The notes: a model not told the origin generated them from the sequence alone. A stretch of 64,000 nt of DNA from [Clostridium] saccharolyticum WM1 (GCF_000144625.1 NC_014376.1:3100001-3164000), one strand, 5' to 3'. Shown: positions 24,844 to 33,716, numbered from the stretch's first letter. Translations and numbers: made by a program.

Positions 24844-26304
24844 ATGAGCCAGCGCAACTTAACTTTATTAACAGACCTCTATGAATTAACCATGATGCAG
24901 GGATATTTTAAAGAAAAAAACGCCAACGAGACCGTTATATTCGATGTTTTCTACCGCAGCAATCCGGGCGGCAACGGGTACGCGATCTGCGCAGGCTTGG
25001 AACAGGTCATTGAATACGTAAATGAACTTCATTTCAGCCAGGAGGATGTGGATTATTTACGGTCCACCGGCCTGTTTGAAGAAGACTTTCTGGAATATCT
25101 TCATCATTTTAAATTTTCCGGCGATATCTACGCCATTCCTGAGGGTACGGTCGTATTCCCTCGAGAACCCTTGGTAAAAGTCATTGCACCGATAATGGAA
25201 GCCCAGCTGATCGAAACCGCTTTGCTCAACATCATCAACCACCAGAGCCTGATTGCCACCAAAACAGCCAGAGTCGTATTCGCTGCAGCCGGAGACGGGG
25301 TTATGGAATTCGGCCTGCGCCGTGCCCAGGGACCTGATGCGGGAATTTACGGTGCCAGAGCCGCCATGATCGCCGGCTGTATCGGCACCTCCAACGTGCT
25401 GGCCGGAAAAATGTTTCATGTTCCGGTGAGAGGGACTCATGCCCACAGCTGGATCATGAGTTTTCCTGACGAATTAAGCGCTTTCCGCAGCTATGCAAAG
25501 CTTTATCCCACTGCCTGCATCCTTCTGGTGGATACCTATGATACATTAAAATCCGGCGTTCCCAATGCCATTCAGGTATTTAAGGAAATGCGGAAAGCAG
25601 GAATCCCACTGACCACTTATGGGATCCGTCTGGACAGCGGAGACCTGGCATACCTCTCTAAAAAGGCCAAGAAAATGCTTGACGAGGCCGGTTTTTCAGA
25701 CGCTGTGATCTCTGCCTCCAATGACCTTGATGAGACTTTGATCAACAGCTTAAAGATCCAGGGAGCTACCATAAATTCCTGGGGCGTTGGAACCAATTTA
25801 ATCACCTCCAAGGACTGCCCTTCCTTTGGCGGAGTCTACAAGCTGGCGGCCGTTATGGATAAAAAGACCGGTCAGTTCGTCCCTAAAATCAAGCTATCTG
25901 AAAATGCAGAAAAGATCACCAATCCGGGCAACAAGATCATCAAGCGTATTTACAGCAGGGAAACCGGTAAAATCATTGCTGACTTAATCTGCCTGGATGG
26001 GGAGATCTTCAAGGAGAATCATTCCATGCTTCTATTCGACCCCATTGAGACATGGAAAAAGACCCATCTGGCGCCTAACAGCTATACCATGAGGGATCTT
26101 CTGGTTCAGATATTCAAAGGTGGGAAATGTATCTACAAGAGCCCGGCGGTCATGGACATCCAGATCTACTGCAAAAAGGAGCTTGATACCCTTTGGGATG
26201 AGTCCCGCCGTCTGGTAAATCCGCACGAGGTTCACGTTGACTTATCCAATGAGCTTTGGCATATGAAAAATCAGCTGCTGGACAGCTATCATTTCAGAGA
26301 CTGA
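24844..26304 (+). CDS. pncB: Nicotinate phosphoribosyltransferase
   Basis: A 486-residue enzyme that makes nicotinate mononucleotide from nicotinic acid and PRPP in NAD salvage. Family marks are the start 'LTLLTDLYELTMMQGYF', 'FGLRRAQGPDAGIYGARA' near residue 158, 'GTHAHSWIMSFPDE' near residue 197 and 'TYGIRLDSGDLAYLSKKA' near residue 259. Ribosome site AAAAGGAGAAC. Monocistronic, with its own promoter and terminator. Confidence 0.95.
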   Translation: MSQRNLTLLTDLYELTMMQGYFKEKNANETVIFDVFYRSNPGGNGYAICAGLEQVIEYVNELHFSQEDVDYLRSTGLFEEDFLEYLHHFKFSGDIYAIPEGTVVFPREPLVKVIAPIMEAQLIETALLNIINHQSLIATKTARVVFAAAGDGVMEFGLRRAQGPDAGIYGARAAMIAGCIGTSNVLAGKMFHVPVRGTHAHSWIMSFPDELSAFRSYAKLYPTACILLVDTYDTLKSGVPNAIQVFKEMRKAGIPLTTYGIRLDSGDLAYLSKKAKKMLDEAGFSDAVISASNDLDETLINSLKIQGATINSWGVGTNLITSKDCPSFGGVYKLAAVMDKKTGQFVPKIKLSENAEKITNPGNKIIKRIYSRETGKIIADLICLDGEIFKENHSMLLFDPIETWKKTHLAPNSYTMRDLLVQIFKGGKCIYKSPAVMDIQIYCKKELDTLWDESRRLVNPHEVHVDLSNELWHMKNQLLDSYHFRD

Positions 26305-26353
26305 CCGGACAGGGCTGTCCATTGTTCACATTCTGGTCATAATCTTTTTACAG

Positions 26354-26390
26354 CCTGGTCAAATTTTCTTCATATTTAACCGATATACTG
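26354..26390 (+). promoter_or_regulatory. Response-regulator-like direct repeat, copy 1
   Basis: CCTGGTCAAATTTTCTTCAT and the next 8 bases match 32773-32800 at 25 of 28 positions. The segment holds two TCAxATTT units 11 bp apart, the layout of OmpR-family operators. No gene clearly follows it on this strand. Confidence 0.4.
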
Positions 26391-26448
26391 AAAACATCAG
26401 AAAAAGATGTTGCCAACATACTTTGAGATAAAAATTTTTTTCATAATT

Positions 26449-26486
26449 GCCGGTATTCCTTCGAGGGATACCGGCTCCTCCCTTTT
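26449..26486. terminator. Terminator between pncB and the DUF6472 gene
   Basis: GCCGGTATTCC pairs with GGGATACCGGC (loop TTCGA-like), followed by a T-rich tail at 26476-26486. Confidence 0.75.
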
Positions 26487-26510
26487 TCAGAGTCTTTTCA
26501 TCATTTCTCT

Positions 26511-26693
26511 TTACATCTGCTTTTTGACTACGGAGTATTCATCCCCATATTTAAAATGAGGACAGCTCTGGAAGGAGTTGCTTAAAAAACGTATCATCTC
26601 ATCCTCATCCAGATCAATCTCACATTCATAGCATTCGTATTCTTCATTGTAATCATAGTGTATACAATATTCACAGCTTACTTTCCGCTCCAT
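26511..26693 (-). CDS. Small cysteine-rich DUF6472-like protein
   Basis: A 60-residue protein with Cys pairs 'CEYCIHYDY' and 'YECYECEIDLDEDEM' plus a later 'SCPHF', suggesting a metal-binding knuckle. Similar short proteins are common in Lachnospiraceae, but no function is known to me. Its ATG directly follows the acyltransferase stop (TAAATG) with GGAGGG ahead, so the two are translated together. Confidence 0.8.
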   Translation of the reverse strand: MERKVSCEYCIHYDYNEEYECYECEIDLDEDEMIRFLSNSFQSCPHFKYGDEYSVVKKQM

Positions 26694-27806
26694 TTAACGC
26701 CCTCCTTTTATGTTTATCTTCCTATAACAAACCCGGCCCACTGATTTTTTCAGCAGCTTCCCTATGGTACCATCAATGATCCATGCGGCTGCCAGGGAAA
26801 TAAGAAATGTAAGAATGGTCTCGCAAAGGATTCTCGGCACGAAATAATGCCTTATGAAAGTCTTATCCACCAGTTTTCCGGCAATCTGTCCCAAAACCAG
26901 ATAATGGATCAGATAGACGGAATAGCTGTACCGGCTGATAAAACCGGCAGCCTTAACAAGAGCAGGGGCCTTTCTATCTCCGAAATGTTCAAAAAACAGA
27001 AAAATAGCCGCAGCCATTGCCATCATTGTGGGAGCTAAATCGTGGATCCCCGGTGTAAAGGATGGGATGAATAATTTTTGTACCATGGTGATAATAAAAC
27101 CGGCCATGCCCATGAGCCCAAAGGGGAGATACCTGCTGCTTCCATACAGCCGCTTTAATGCATATCCCAGGACAAAATAAATAAGCCAGCCCTTAAAAAT
27201 CATATATTGAAGGCTCTCTCCCACCTCCAGGCCAAAGGCCGGAAGATAGGTGCAGATCCCCTGGATGACCACCATAAGGACCAGAAGGATTTTTAAATCC
27301 CTGTCGTTGATAGACTTCATCATCCTGGCCAGAAACGGCGCACAAAGATACAGCGCCATGATCACGTACATGAACCACAGATGAGGGGTCATGGGAATGT
27401 TTCCTGTTAATAGCCCTTTTCCAAAAGCCGCCAGATGCTCCTGCCACTTAAGAGAATCCTCTCTTAAATAAATTTCAAAATACCAATAATAGATCCCGCT
27501 GTAATATGCAAAGGGAATAAAAATCGTCAGAAACCGGCTGCGGTAAAAACCATGGATATCCTCTGTCCCTGAGTTTAAAAGGAAGAGGCCGCTTAACATA
27601 AAATAAATCCCTACAAATGCCAGAAGCACCGGTGAAAGGGCTGCTGAAAACAGCCACTGCCTGAAATTTATGGTTTCTGCGGGAATGGCATGAACCATGA
27701 TGATGGCAAAGACCGCAAGGGTCCTTAAATATTCATATTTCACTTCTCTTTTCGTAAGCCCCATATCTTTCCTCCCGATTCCTATGGACTTAGAAAAGTA
27801 TAGCAT
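26694..27806 (-). CDS. Acyltransferase 3 family membrane protein
   Basis: A 370-residue integral membrane protein with about ten hydrophobic segments, of the OafA/YrhL acyltransferase-3 family, which O-acylates sugars or wall components. Visible marks are 'YLRTLAVFAIIMVHA' near residue 25, 'HLWFMYVIMALYLCAPFL' near residue 142, and 'SYSVYLIHYLVLGQI'. The start could be the internal ATG of 'MGLTKREVKYEYLRT'. The substrate cannot be told from sequence. Confidence 0.85.
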   Translation of the reverse strand: MLYFSKSIGIGRKDMGLTKREVKYEYLRTLAVFAIIMVHAIPAETINFRQWLFSAALSPVLLAFVGIYFMLSGLFLLNSGTEDIHGFYRSRFLTIFIPFAYYSGIYYWYFEIYLREDSLKWQEHLAAFGKGLLTGNIPMTPHLWFMYVIMALYLCAPFLARMMKSINDRDLKILLVLMVVIQGICTYLPAFGLEVGESLQYMIFKGWLIYFVLGYALKRLYGSSRYLPFGLMGMAGFIITMVQKLFIPSFTPGIHDLAPTMMAMAAAIFLFFEHFGDRKAPALVKAAGFISRYSYSVYLIHYLVLGQIAGKLVDKTFIRHYFVPRILCETILTFLISLAAAWIIDGTIGKLLKKSVGRVCYRKINIKGGR

Positions 27807-27851
27807 ACAAAATCGGATTTTGACAAATTTTTTATTTCATTAAAAAAAGTG

Positions 27852-27880
27852 TAGACAAATGGAAATTCCTATGGTATTAT
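27852..27880 (+). promoter_or_regulatory. Promoter of tRNA-Glu
   Basis: TAGACA (27852-27857), 17-bp spacer, TATTAT (27875-27880), about 30 bp ahead of the tRNA. Confidence 0.6.
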
Positions 27881-27910
27881 AATGAAGCTGTCAGAGACAG
27901 CACACACAAC

Positions 27911-27982
27911 GGCCTATTGGTCAAGCGGTCAAGACGCCGCCCTCTCACGGCGGAAACCCGGGTTCGATTCCCGGATAGGTCA
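27911..27982 (+). tRNA. tRNA-Glu (anticodon CTC)
   Basis: A 72-base cloverleaf: acceptor GGCCTAT/ATAGGTC, anticodon arm CCGCC-CTCTCAC-GGCGG with CTC, and T arm with GGTTCGATTCC. No encoded CCA. Confidence 0.95.
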
Positions 27983-28353
27983 TAATTGAAGCACTGTATT
28001 TTCCTTGTATTTACTGGGATTATGCGGTGTTTTTCTTTTTATTATATTAATACACCTGACTACAAATTGCGGAATGAAAAAGAATCTCCTATCATTTCTA
28101 AAGTTATCTTTTTGGAAGTGGATTATGGATGTAACTTAGTGTTGCAAACGTCTTTCTTATCTTATGAGACGATTTCTTTTCGATTCCAGAGGCTTCACAG
28201 ACTCTCCATAATGACTGGTTGATTTGCTCTTCATTTAGATATGTCCCATTTCTTGTGAATAAGAAGTTTTCTTTTCCTATATTGCTACCAGGCTCACTTA
28301 TTATTTTTATTTATATGTCTTTTGCCTTTGGGATTAACGGAACAAAACGATAT
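27983..28353. other. Stretch without a supported gene
   Basis: AT-rich DNA between tRNA-Glu and rplY. Two short plus-strand frames (27986-28222 and 28219-28440) lack ribosome sites and recognisable domains. I see nothing functional except the terminator at its end. Confidence 0.5.
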
Positions 28354-28397
28354 AAAAAAAGAAAGCATCTAATATCTAAATTAGAGCTTTCTTTTTT
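28354..28397. terminator. Terminator of rplY
   Basis: Long hairpin with arms AAAAGAAAGC...CTAAT and ATTAG...GCTTTCTTTT, ending in a T run; can act both ways. Confidence 0.8.
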
Positions 28398-28455
28398 CAC
28401 CTTTATCATCAGGCTCATAATATTTTCATACGAAAAGTGAATACCGTTCTTCCTC

Positions 28456-29046
28456 TTAGCTTTCTTCTTCACCTTCAACTGCTCCACGTATCTTAGAGCC
28501 AACAACGGTTATCATTTTTTGTTCCGGATCAATCGTTGAGGTAAGTCCTTCCGGAAGTTTAATATCACTAAATTGAATACTTTCACCAGCCTCCATATTA
28601 GAAACATCAATTTCTATTTCATCTGGAATATCCTGAGGTAAGCCCTCCAGTAAAATTGAATCTATGGTACTGTTAATCAATAATCTTTTTGACTCAAGAA
28701 GTTCTGCTCCGGTAAATTTTATAGCCACTTCTTGTTTGATTTTTTCCGAAAAAGATACCATTTGAAAATCCAAATGAGAGATTTCGTTCTTAACAGGTTC
28801 AATGTGTATTTCTTTTGCCATTACGGTATAACTCTGGCCATCAGGAACAACCAGTTTAAAAACGCCATTCCGGCCAAACTCTTTCATTGATCTTCTAAAT
28901 ACATCTTTCTTAACAGCTATTGAGATTGAATCAACACCTTTACCAGCTATGTTTCCCAGTAAATATCCTTCTCTTTTTAACTGATTATTGTCACCCTTTC
29001 TGGTACTTTTTCTTAACTCAACGTTCATAACTCCAGTATTTTCCAT
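28456..29046 (-). CDS. rplY: Ribosomal protein bL25, Ctc-like
   Basis: A 196-residue two-domain L25 (Ctc/TL5 form) that binds 5S rRNA. The N-terminal L25 domain runs to about residue 95 ('HIEPVKNEISHLDFQMV'), followed by the beta domain with 'LEGLPQDIPDEIEIDVSNM' and an acidic tail. Ribosome site AAGGAGG. Ctc forms are stress-linked in Firmicutes. Confidence 0.92.
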   Translation of the reverse strand: MENTGVMNVELRKSTRKGDNNQLKREGYLLGNIAGKGVDSISIAVKKDVFRRSMKEFGRNGVFKLVVPDGQSYTVMAKEIHIEPVKNEISHLDFQMVSFSEKIKQEVAIKFTGAELLESKRLLINSTIDSILLEGLPQDIPDEIEIDVSNMEAGESIQFSDIKLPEGLTSTIDPEQKMITVVGSKIRGAVEGEEES

Positions 29047-29140
29047 AGTTATAAGCCTCCTTGATTAATAATAATATGATGGCAATCATCTAAAATCTTA
29101 TGATTCAATGATGAAAACCTGTTACCTAAATTTCATTGTG

Positions 29141-29169
29141 ATTTAACATAACAAACTATAAATTGTCAA
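29141..29169 (-). promoter_or_regulatory. Promoter of rplY
   Basis: TTGACA (29164-29169), 17-bp spacer, TTAAAT (29141-29146). A second TTGACA with TATACT 16 bp away lies further upstream, near 29297-29325. Confidence 0.55.
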
Positions 29170-29450
29170 AAGAAAATATACTTCCCAAAGAAAATGTTTT
29201 TTAAATAAGTTATCATAGAATTATTTTGAATTTATTTCTTTAATACAAATTTATTTTATTTATTATTTAAAAAATCACATAGAATTTAAAATAACATATA
29301 ATTAATAGTATAGTATAAATCTGATAATTGTCAAGTTTTCGATTGGTATAACAGAAATTTATCCTAATGAAAAGATTAAAAGATTATAAAGGTGCAGTTG
29401 GAGAAACTCAAGTTCTAGAACGGATTACCCAAAGGATCTCGGTTAACCGG
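29170..29450. other. AT-rich stretch without a gene
   Basis: Very AT-rich spacer. Apart from promoter-like motifs reading toward rplY and a CGGTTAACCG palindrome near 29442-29451, I see nothing in it. Confidence 0.5.
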
Positions 29451-29451
29451 A

Positions 29452-29997
29452 ATGGCAAAAATTCAATCTAATGCGTATACTGCCTGCAGAGCGGTTCTTG
29501 GCGTAAGGCTGAACTTAATCATACCGGAATCCACGGTGAAAATTCTTCTTTTTATGGTGGTTCTTTTATCAGGAATTTCCATTCTTCTCAGGAAAGACCA
29601 GACGGAAGAGGAAGGAAACAAAGGATATGTCATATCAGACCACCTGGCTGCGACTATGGTTCTTGGGTTTGTGACAGGTATGATCTGCGCTCTTTCCGGG
29701 GCAGGAGGGCCTGTCCTGGTCATGCCTCTGTTGGTGGTCCTGGGGATCGGTATCAGAACTGCAGTGGGTGTTGCCCTGTTTAATTCGGTGTTTATAGGAA
29801 TTCCTGCCTGTATTGGATACATGATGCAATGCGATATGAAATCCCTTTTGCCGGTGATGGCAGCAGCACTGGTATTTCACGGTGTGGGAGTTTCCTTTGG
29901 AAGCAGAAATGCGGTCAGGATAAACCAGAATTTTTTAAAGAAAGGGATCGCTGTCTTTTCCATATTGATTGCCTTATGGAAGCTGTTCTTCTCATAA
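29452..29997 (+). pseudogene. TSUP (TauE/SafE) permease, N-terminally truncated
   Basis: Codes for the C-terminal ~170 residues of a TSUP-family anion permease: 'GVRLNLIIPESTVKILLFMV' and 'GFVTGMICALSGAGGPVLVM' (the second GAGGG-type motif), ending normally. The first half, with the first repeat unit of ~80-90 residues, is missing, and there is no good ribosome site. It runs against the truncated partner of the DUF3100 gene. Probably a remnant. Confidence 0.7.
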
Positions 29998-30146
29998 GGG
30001 GTATGTGATATCTTAATAAAAATCACAATAAGTACTGTTAAGCCCGGAAGGGATGTGCCAAATCCTGCTCCGTACCCGATAAAATTGGCAAGCCCTGTGC
30101 CGCAGGCAGCAATTACAAATAAGATAAGCCATTCTATGTATCTCAT
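29877..30146 (-). pseudogene. Small membrane partner of DUF3100 protein, 3'-truncated
   Basis: The first ~45 residues ('MRYIEWLILFVIAACGTGLA', then 'NFIGYGAGFG') look like the start of the membrane protein that usually follows DUF3100 genes. After 'VLIVIFIK' the sequence turns into the antisense of the TSUP remnant and loses membrane character. Its ATG overlaps the DUF3100 stop. The 3' end was apparently lost when the two sequences were joined. Confidence 0.55.
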
Positions 30147-31003
30147 ACCGTCTCCTTTTTCTCCTTATTCTTAAGGGTGATTTTCCCCAGCTTCGGCTCT
30201 AAGAACCTATAAAGCCTGTCCGTCATGGGAATAGCAATCAACATGGTGATATACATTCCGGTAATTCCAGCTATGGTTTCTCCCACACTGGCCATAGCAG
30301 AAATGGTATCAGCCCATTCAGGATAAATAGCGCATAAGCTGGCGCTGGAGCTTGCCATCATGATGCCCGCGCCCACACCGGAGGCCAGTCCCAATGCCTG
30401 GGGATGGAACAGGCCTGTCATACCTACCACAGAAGCCATAAGCCCGAAATATATTGTCCCCACCATACCGCCTACGATATAGATGGAAAGGCTCCCCCTG
30501 GCCTCAGCGGAATCAGGGCCGTAAATATTATTGATCAGTGCCATGTGGTATTCCCTGTTAATAGAATGACAGGATCCTATGGCCTCTCTCTTCATTCCCA
30601 GAAGAATAGCAACCGGCAGCGCCAGCAAAGGCCCTAACAAGTTGCCGAATCCATGGAACAGAAGCACCGGGCCGGACTGTAAAATAGTGTCAATGTTGGC
30701 TCCTGCCGTGATCCCCAGCTTGGCAATAAACGGACAGATGCCCACCACAACCAGCCTGGAGGCCGCCTTCACATGCTTGCTGTCTGCGATCTTAAGCACT
30801 TGAGGCCCGCTTAACACGCCTAAAATAATTGCATAAAAAATCGGAAACAGAATAAACATTCCTTTTCCAACGGGGATCTTAATCTGCCCTATATTATCCG
30901 CAATAAGGATAAAGACGAATGCCAGGGCAAATATCTTCCACTCCACCGTAAACCGTTCCTTCAGGGAACCATACACATAAGTTTCTTTTTTGTTGCCGCT
31001 CAT
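30143..31003 (-). CDS. DUF3100 family membrane protein
   Basis: A 286-residue integral membrane protein with about nine hydrophobic segments and the motif 'IYGPDSAEARGSLSIYIVGG' near residue 155. DUF3100 proteins are putative transporters often found near amidohydrolases. A Crp/Fnr-type regulator is transcribed divergently 193 bp away, and a GTATTTTATAC palindrome lies between them, which may be its operator. Ribosome site AAGGAGGGG. Confidence 0.82.
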   Translation of the reverse strand: MSGNKKETYVYGSLKERFTVEWKIFALAFVFILIADNIGQIKIPVGKGMFILFPIFYAIILGVLSGPQVLKIADSKHVKAASRLVVVGICPFIAKLGITAGANIDTILQSGPVLLFHGFGNLLGPLLALPVAILLGMKREAIGSCHSINREYHMALINNIYGPDSAEARGSLSIYIVGGMVGTIYFGLMASVVGMTGLFHPQALGLASGVGAGIMMASSSASLCAIYPEWADTISAMASVGETIAGITGMYITMLIAIPMTDRLYRFLEPKLGKITLKNKEKKETV

Positions 31004-31196
31004 AAGAGCCCCTCCTTTCCAGCCTGCAACTTTCTCCTATGCCGGCTGTTACAATCTCCTTGTGTTGAGTATTTTATACAAAACATCGTCTTGAAAAAAG
31101 GACAAATGAGCACTTCCCACAAAAAATCCTGATTGATTTTATCTTTTAGATGATGGTATACTGGATGCAAATCAAAAGAATTGAGGGGATATGTGA

Positions 31197-31904
31197 ATGA
31201 CACTGACTGAGCTGGAAGACCGGGTTCCCGCTTTATGGGAATATACAAAAAATATGCCCCAGGATATACGAAGCCGCTGCACGGTCCGGACCCATGCCCC
31301 AGGTTCCATCATACACCAGAAGGATATGGAGCTGAATTATTTTGGAATCGTAGCGGCAGGTGAAAATCGGGTCATCAACGAATTTGAAAACGGAAATGTT
31401 TATATGATCGAGGGTAACCAGGCCATAGATTTTATCGGAGAAGTCACCATACTCGCCTGTATGGAGCGCACCTCCGTGACCATTGAAGCTGTGACGGATA
31501 ATGTGGTTGCCTATATCAGCCGGAAGGATGCAGAGCGCTGGCTTTCGGAGGATATCAATATCCTGCGCCTGGCCTCCAAACACACTGCATTCAAACTGTA
31601 CCGTTCCTCTTACACCAACGGTGCAAAGCTGTTTTACCCTCCAGCCTATCTCCTGTTAGACTATATAGTGCGTTTCGGAAGGCAGAATGGCATGGACAAT
31701 CATAAATCCTCGAAAAACCTGATCATCAACCGCACACGCCAGCTTCTCCAGGAAGAGATCGGGGTCAATGTAAAAACTCTCAACCGTACCATTTATCAGC
31801 TGAAGCAGGAAGGATTCTTTGATGTCTGCAAAGGCAAGATTTCATTTTCCAGGGAACAGTATGAGGCTGCTGTCACATGGCTGAATGCATCCAAGGATAA
31901 ATAA
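31197..31904 (+). CDS. Crp/Fnr family transcription regulator
   Basis: A 235-residue regulator: a cyclic-nucleotide-binding-like beta roll (residues ~20-120, 'IEGNQAIDFIGEVTILACME') and a C-terminal winged helix ('LLQEEIGVNVKTLNRTIYQL' near residue 185). The usual cAMP-contacting residues are not obvious and there is no Fnr Cys cluster. It probably controls the divergent DUF3100 gene. Ribosome site GAGGGGAT. Confidence 0.85.
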   Translation: MTLTELEDRVPALWEYTKNMPQDIRSRCTVRTHAPGSIIHQKDMELNYFGIVAAGENRVINEFENGNVYMIEGNQAIDFIGEVTILACMERTSVTIEAVTDNVVAYISRKDAERWLSEDINILRLASKHTAFKLYRSSYTNGAKLFYPPAYLLLDYIVRFGRQNGMDNHKSSKNLIINRTRQLLQEEIGVNVKTLNRTIYQLKQEGFFDVCKGKISFSREQYEAAVTWLNASKDK

Positions 31905-32005
31905 TGCAGTCCGTGATATTTTATGTAAGGAACTTCCGCCTTTGGTTCTTCCCTTGGTTAATAGAAAGGCAATGTTTGTCATAGCCTGTCAGCATATGTC
32001 GTCAT

Positions 32006-32060
32006 AAGGCGAAAAACCCTGGATTTTTCTGAAGGAAAACCAGGGTTTTTCGCCTTTTTT
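32006..32060. terminator. Bidirectional terminator between crp-like and DUF3793 genes
   Basis: Perfect 17-bp arms (32006-32022 and 32040-32056; AAGGCGAAAAACCCTGG) followed by T's; lies between converging genes. Confidence 0.9.
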
Positions 32061-32064
32061 CTCT

Positions 32065-32628
32065 TTATTTGTCAGAGGAGGACACCGTAAGCTGCCAGAC
32101 AGTCCTTCCAGCCTGCCAAAGGCGGGCATACACTGTCCGGCATTTCCGGAATCTGGCAAACACCCGGGCGGCCTCCCGCTCATCGGCGTATACCTTCCAG
32201 TAGCCGGTGCATTTGCTGTTCTTTCCTCCATTTTGGATAAACCCCACCACATCTTCCAGGGGGTAACCGAGAAAAACCCCGATCTCATGGGGAAAATCTC
32301 CTTCCTGGTTCAGCCGTTCTTTTAGTCTGTTAAGCGCAGCCTCCACTTCCATTTGCTCATAGCCGTAGGCTTTTAGGAACCTACCCACTTCCGGCCTGCT
32401 TAAATCCGCCTGAAGACGGGATTTCCGGCAGACATAGATAAGCGCCTTATTCCTGCGCCTGCACAACACCAGCAGGGATATTCCTTTCCCCTCCAGCTGG
32501 CTGTTTAAGCCTGCCAACTGGTCTTCCAGTTCCTTTTCCGAGGAAAAGGGATGATTAAACAAGCTTGCCGTTTTTAAGGAGGCCAGTGTGGGAGAACAAT
32601 ATTCAATTAAATTTTTTTCAAGCAGCAT
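32065..32628 (-). CDS. DUF3793 family protein
   Basis: A 187-residue soluble protein with the family pattern 'CSPTLASLKTASLF' near the start, 'HEIGVFLGYPLEDVVGFIQN' near residue 115 and 'CTGYWKVYADEREA'. DUF3793 genes are often beside flavodoxin genes in Clostridia, with no settled function. No flavodoxin gene is visible next to this one. Confidence 0.85.
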   Translation of the reverse strand: MLLEKNLIEYCSPTLASLKTASLFNHPFSSEKELEDQLAGLNSQLEGKGISLLVLCRRRNKALIYVCRKSRLQADLSRPEVGRFLKAYGYEQMEVEAALNRLKERLNQEGDFPHEIGVFLGYPLEDVVGFIQNGGKNSKCTGYWKVYADEREAARVFARFRKCRTVYARLWQAGRTVWQLTVSSSDK

Positions 32629-32772
32629 ATCCGCACCTCCGCCTGCGTTCCTGTTTCATGGAACTTGCCTTCGCAGGAATCATCCTGTTATGAATATTAT
32701 AAGCAGCATCGGCTTGGATACTTTTCCAATTTTTGTCAGAATTTCTTTATTTCTTTCATACTTTCTTTATAA

Positions 32773-32812
32773 CCTGGTCAAATTTCCTTCACATTTATCC
32801 TGTATGATAATA
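32773..32812 (+). promoter_or_regulatory. Response-regulator-like direct repeat, copy 2, with a minus-10
   Basis: Second copy of the sequence at 26354. Two TCAxATTT units 11 bp apart are followed by a TATGATAAT minus-10-like stretch. The gene it once drove is not apparent; only remnants follow. Confidence 0.4.
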
Positions 32813-32983
32813 TTATAAACATAAGAAATCAAGAGAAAGCGGTCAGAGCGCTTACATACATGTTTTTACTAAGTCGGCAGAGTTGCCCTGAAAGGCTTCT
32901 TTGCCGGCTCAACCTAATAATCAGGACCGGGATCACCGGTTTTATATTCCCATACCAAGGAATTTCATATATAAAAAAGAGAA

Positions 32984-33012
32984 GCAGCCCCATCAGATTA
33001 TTGATGGGGCTG
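32984..33012 (-). terminator. Terminator of the FMN-binding remnant
   Basis: CAGCCCCATCA pairs with TGATGGGGCTG (loop GATTAT); on the minus strand a T-rich tail follows. Confidence 0.7.
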
Positions 33013-33075
33013 TTCGCCTTTCCCGGAATGGCCGTTTGATCCATATAATGAATGCAGAAGACTCCTCCTGATCAT

Positions 33076-33273
33076 CTACTTTTCAGCTTCAACAATGCCA
33101 AGCGAAGTATCTCCTTTTCTGGCTTTTTCCAGGAGAAGGGAAGCCATTTTCTGAAAATTACCTCCCGAAGTAGAAGCTCCGCTTACGGTATCGATTCCCC
33201 TGTCGCTTTGAACCGCAAGAAAACTGGCGGCATATGCCCGGGTATAGCGGTTTGGATATGTCCCTTTTTGGTC
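33076..33273 (-). pseudogene. FMN-binding-domain protein, C-terminal remnant
   Basis: The minus strand codes for 65 residues including 'TYPNRYTRAYAASFLAVQSD' and 'DTVSGASTSGGNF', the flavin-attachment-type motif of FMN_bind domains (as in RnfG/NqrC-like and lipoprotein forms). An in-frame stop at 33274-33276 and unrelated DNA beyond show the N-terminal part is gone. Confidence 0.65.
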
Positions 33274-33349
33274 TTATGCATTCGTCATGTTAAAAACTGC
33301 CGGTCAGCTATGGTGCTGCTATGGAAATGCCTCTAGAATCCGGACAGTC

Positions 33350-33376
33350 ACCATCTCCTTTTACGGACATACTATA
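33350..33376 (+). promoter_or_regulatory. Sigma-K-like promoter ahead of the surface/glycan cluster
   Basis: AC (33350-33351), 16-bp spacer, CATACTATA (33368-33376), which fits the sigma-K pattern AC-16-CATAnnnTA. It lies 46 bp ahead of the 94-residue gene. Short consensus, so chance matches are possible. Confidence 0.4.
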
Positions 33377-33380
33377 TAAG

Positions 33381-33396
33381 AGAAATACGTATTTCT
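33381..33396. promoter_or_regulatory. 16-bp perfect palindrome in the leader
   Basis: AGAAATACGTATTTCT lies just after the promoter and ahead of the AAAGGGGGG ribosome site. It could be an operator or a 5' mRNA-stabilising hairpin. Confidence 0.55.
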
Positions 33397-33422
33397 ATCA
33401 TTGTTAAAAGGGGGGCAACCTT

Positions 33423-33707
33423 ATGGCTAACTATAAGCCAATAGCTAAAACTGTTTCATCCGCTTCTGCAATTTCAGGAGTGCTGGTACCTGCTAATCTT
33501 TCGACTACAAGCTGGGGATTACTTTTATTAAGAGGTTCTGCTATCTTCAGCAATACCATTCTTCGAAGCGGTGCTGTGGCAGTTTGGGAAAGTACGAAAC
33601 CCACGACTGCTGCTCCAAGCCGGGAAACATTTACTGATGCAAATGCCATATACGGCATTACCTGCAGAGCCGGAGTAAAGCTGATATTTAAGTTCTATGC
33701 TCACTAA
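33423..33707 (+). CDS. 94-residue Ser/Thr-rich protein of unknown family
   Basis: I do not recognise this protein. It starts MANYKPIAKTVSSASAISGV, is rich in Ser, Thr and Ala, has a short hydrophobic stretch (WGLLLLRG) and ends in 'GVKLIFKFYAH'; there is no cysteine-anchor or sorting signal and no classical signal peptide. A strong ribosome site (AAAAGGGGGG) precedes it. As first gene of a cluster with a Maf-type glycosyltransferase and nonulosonate genes, it may be an abundant surface or spore-coat protein and possibly a glycosylation target. Confidence 0.65.
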   Translation: MANYKPIAKTVSSASAISGVLVPANLSTTSWGLLLLRGSAIFSNTILRSGAVAVWESTKPTTAAPSRETFTDANAIYGITCRAGVKLIFKFYAH

Positions 33708-33716
33708 CTTTTAAAC

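Noticed and set aside
27986..28440. Two small plus-strand proteins after tRNA-Glu
   Set aside because: No ribosome site, no recognisable family, and one runs through the rplY terminator.
33052..33336. 94-residue plus-strand protein
   Set aside because: It lies antisense to the FMN-binding-domain remnant, which shows real family motifs.
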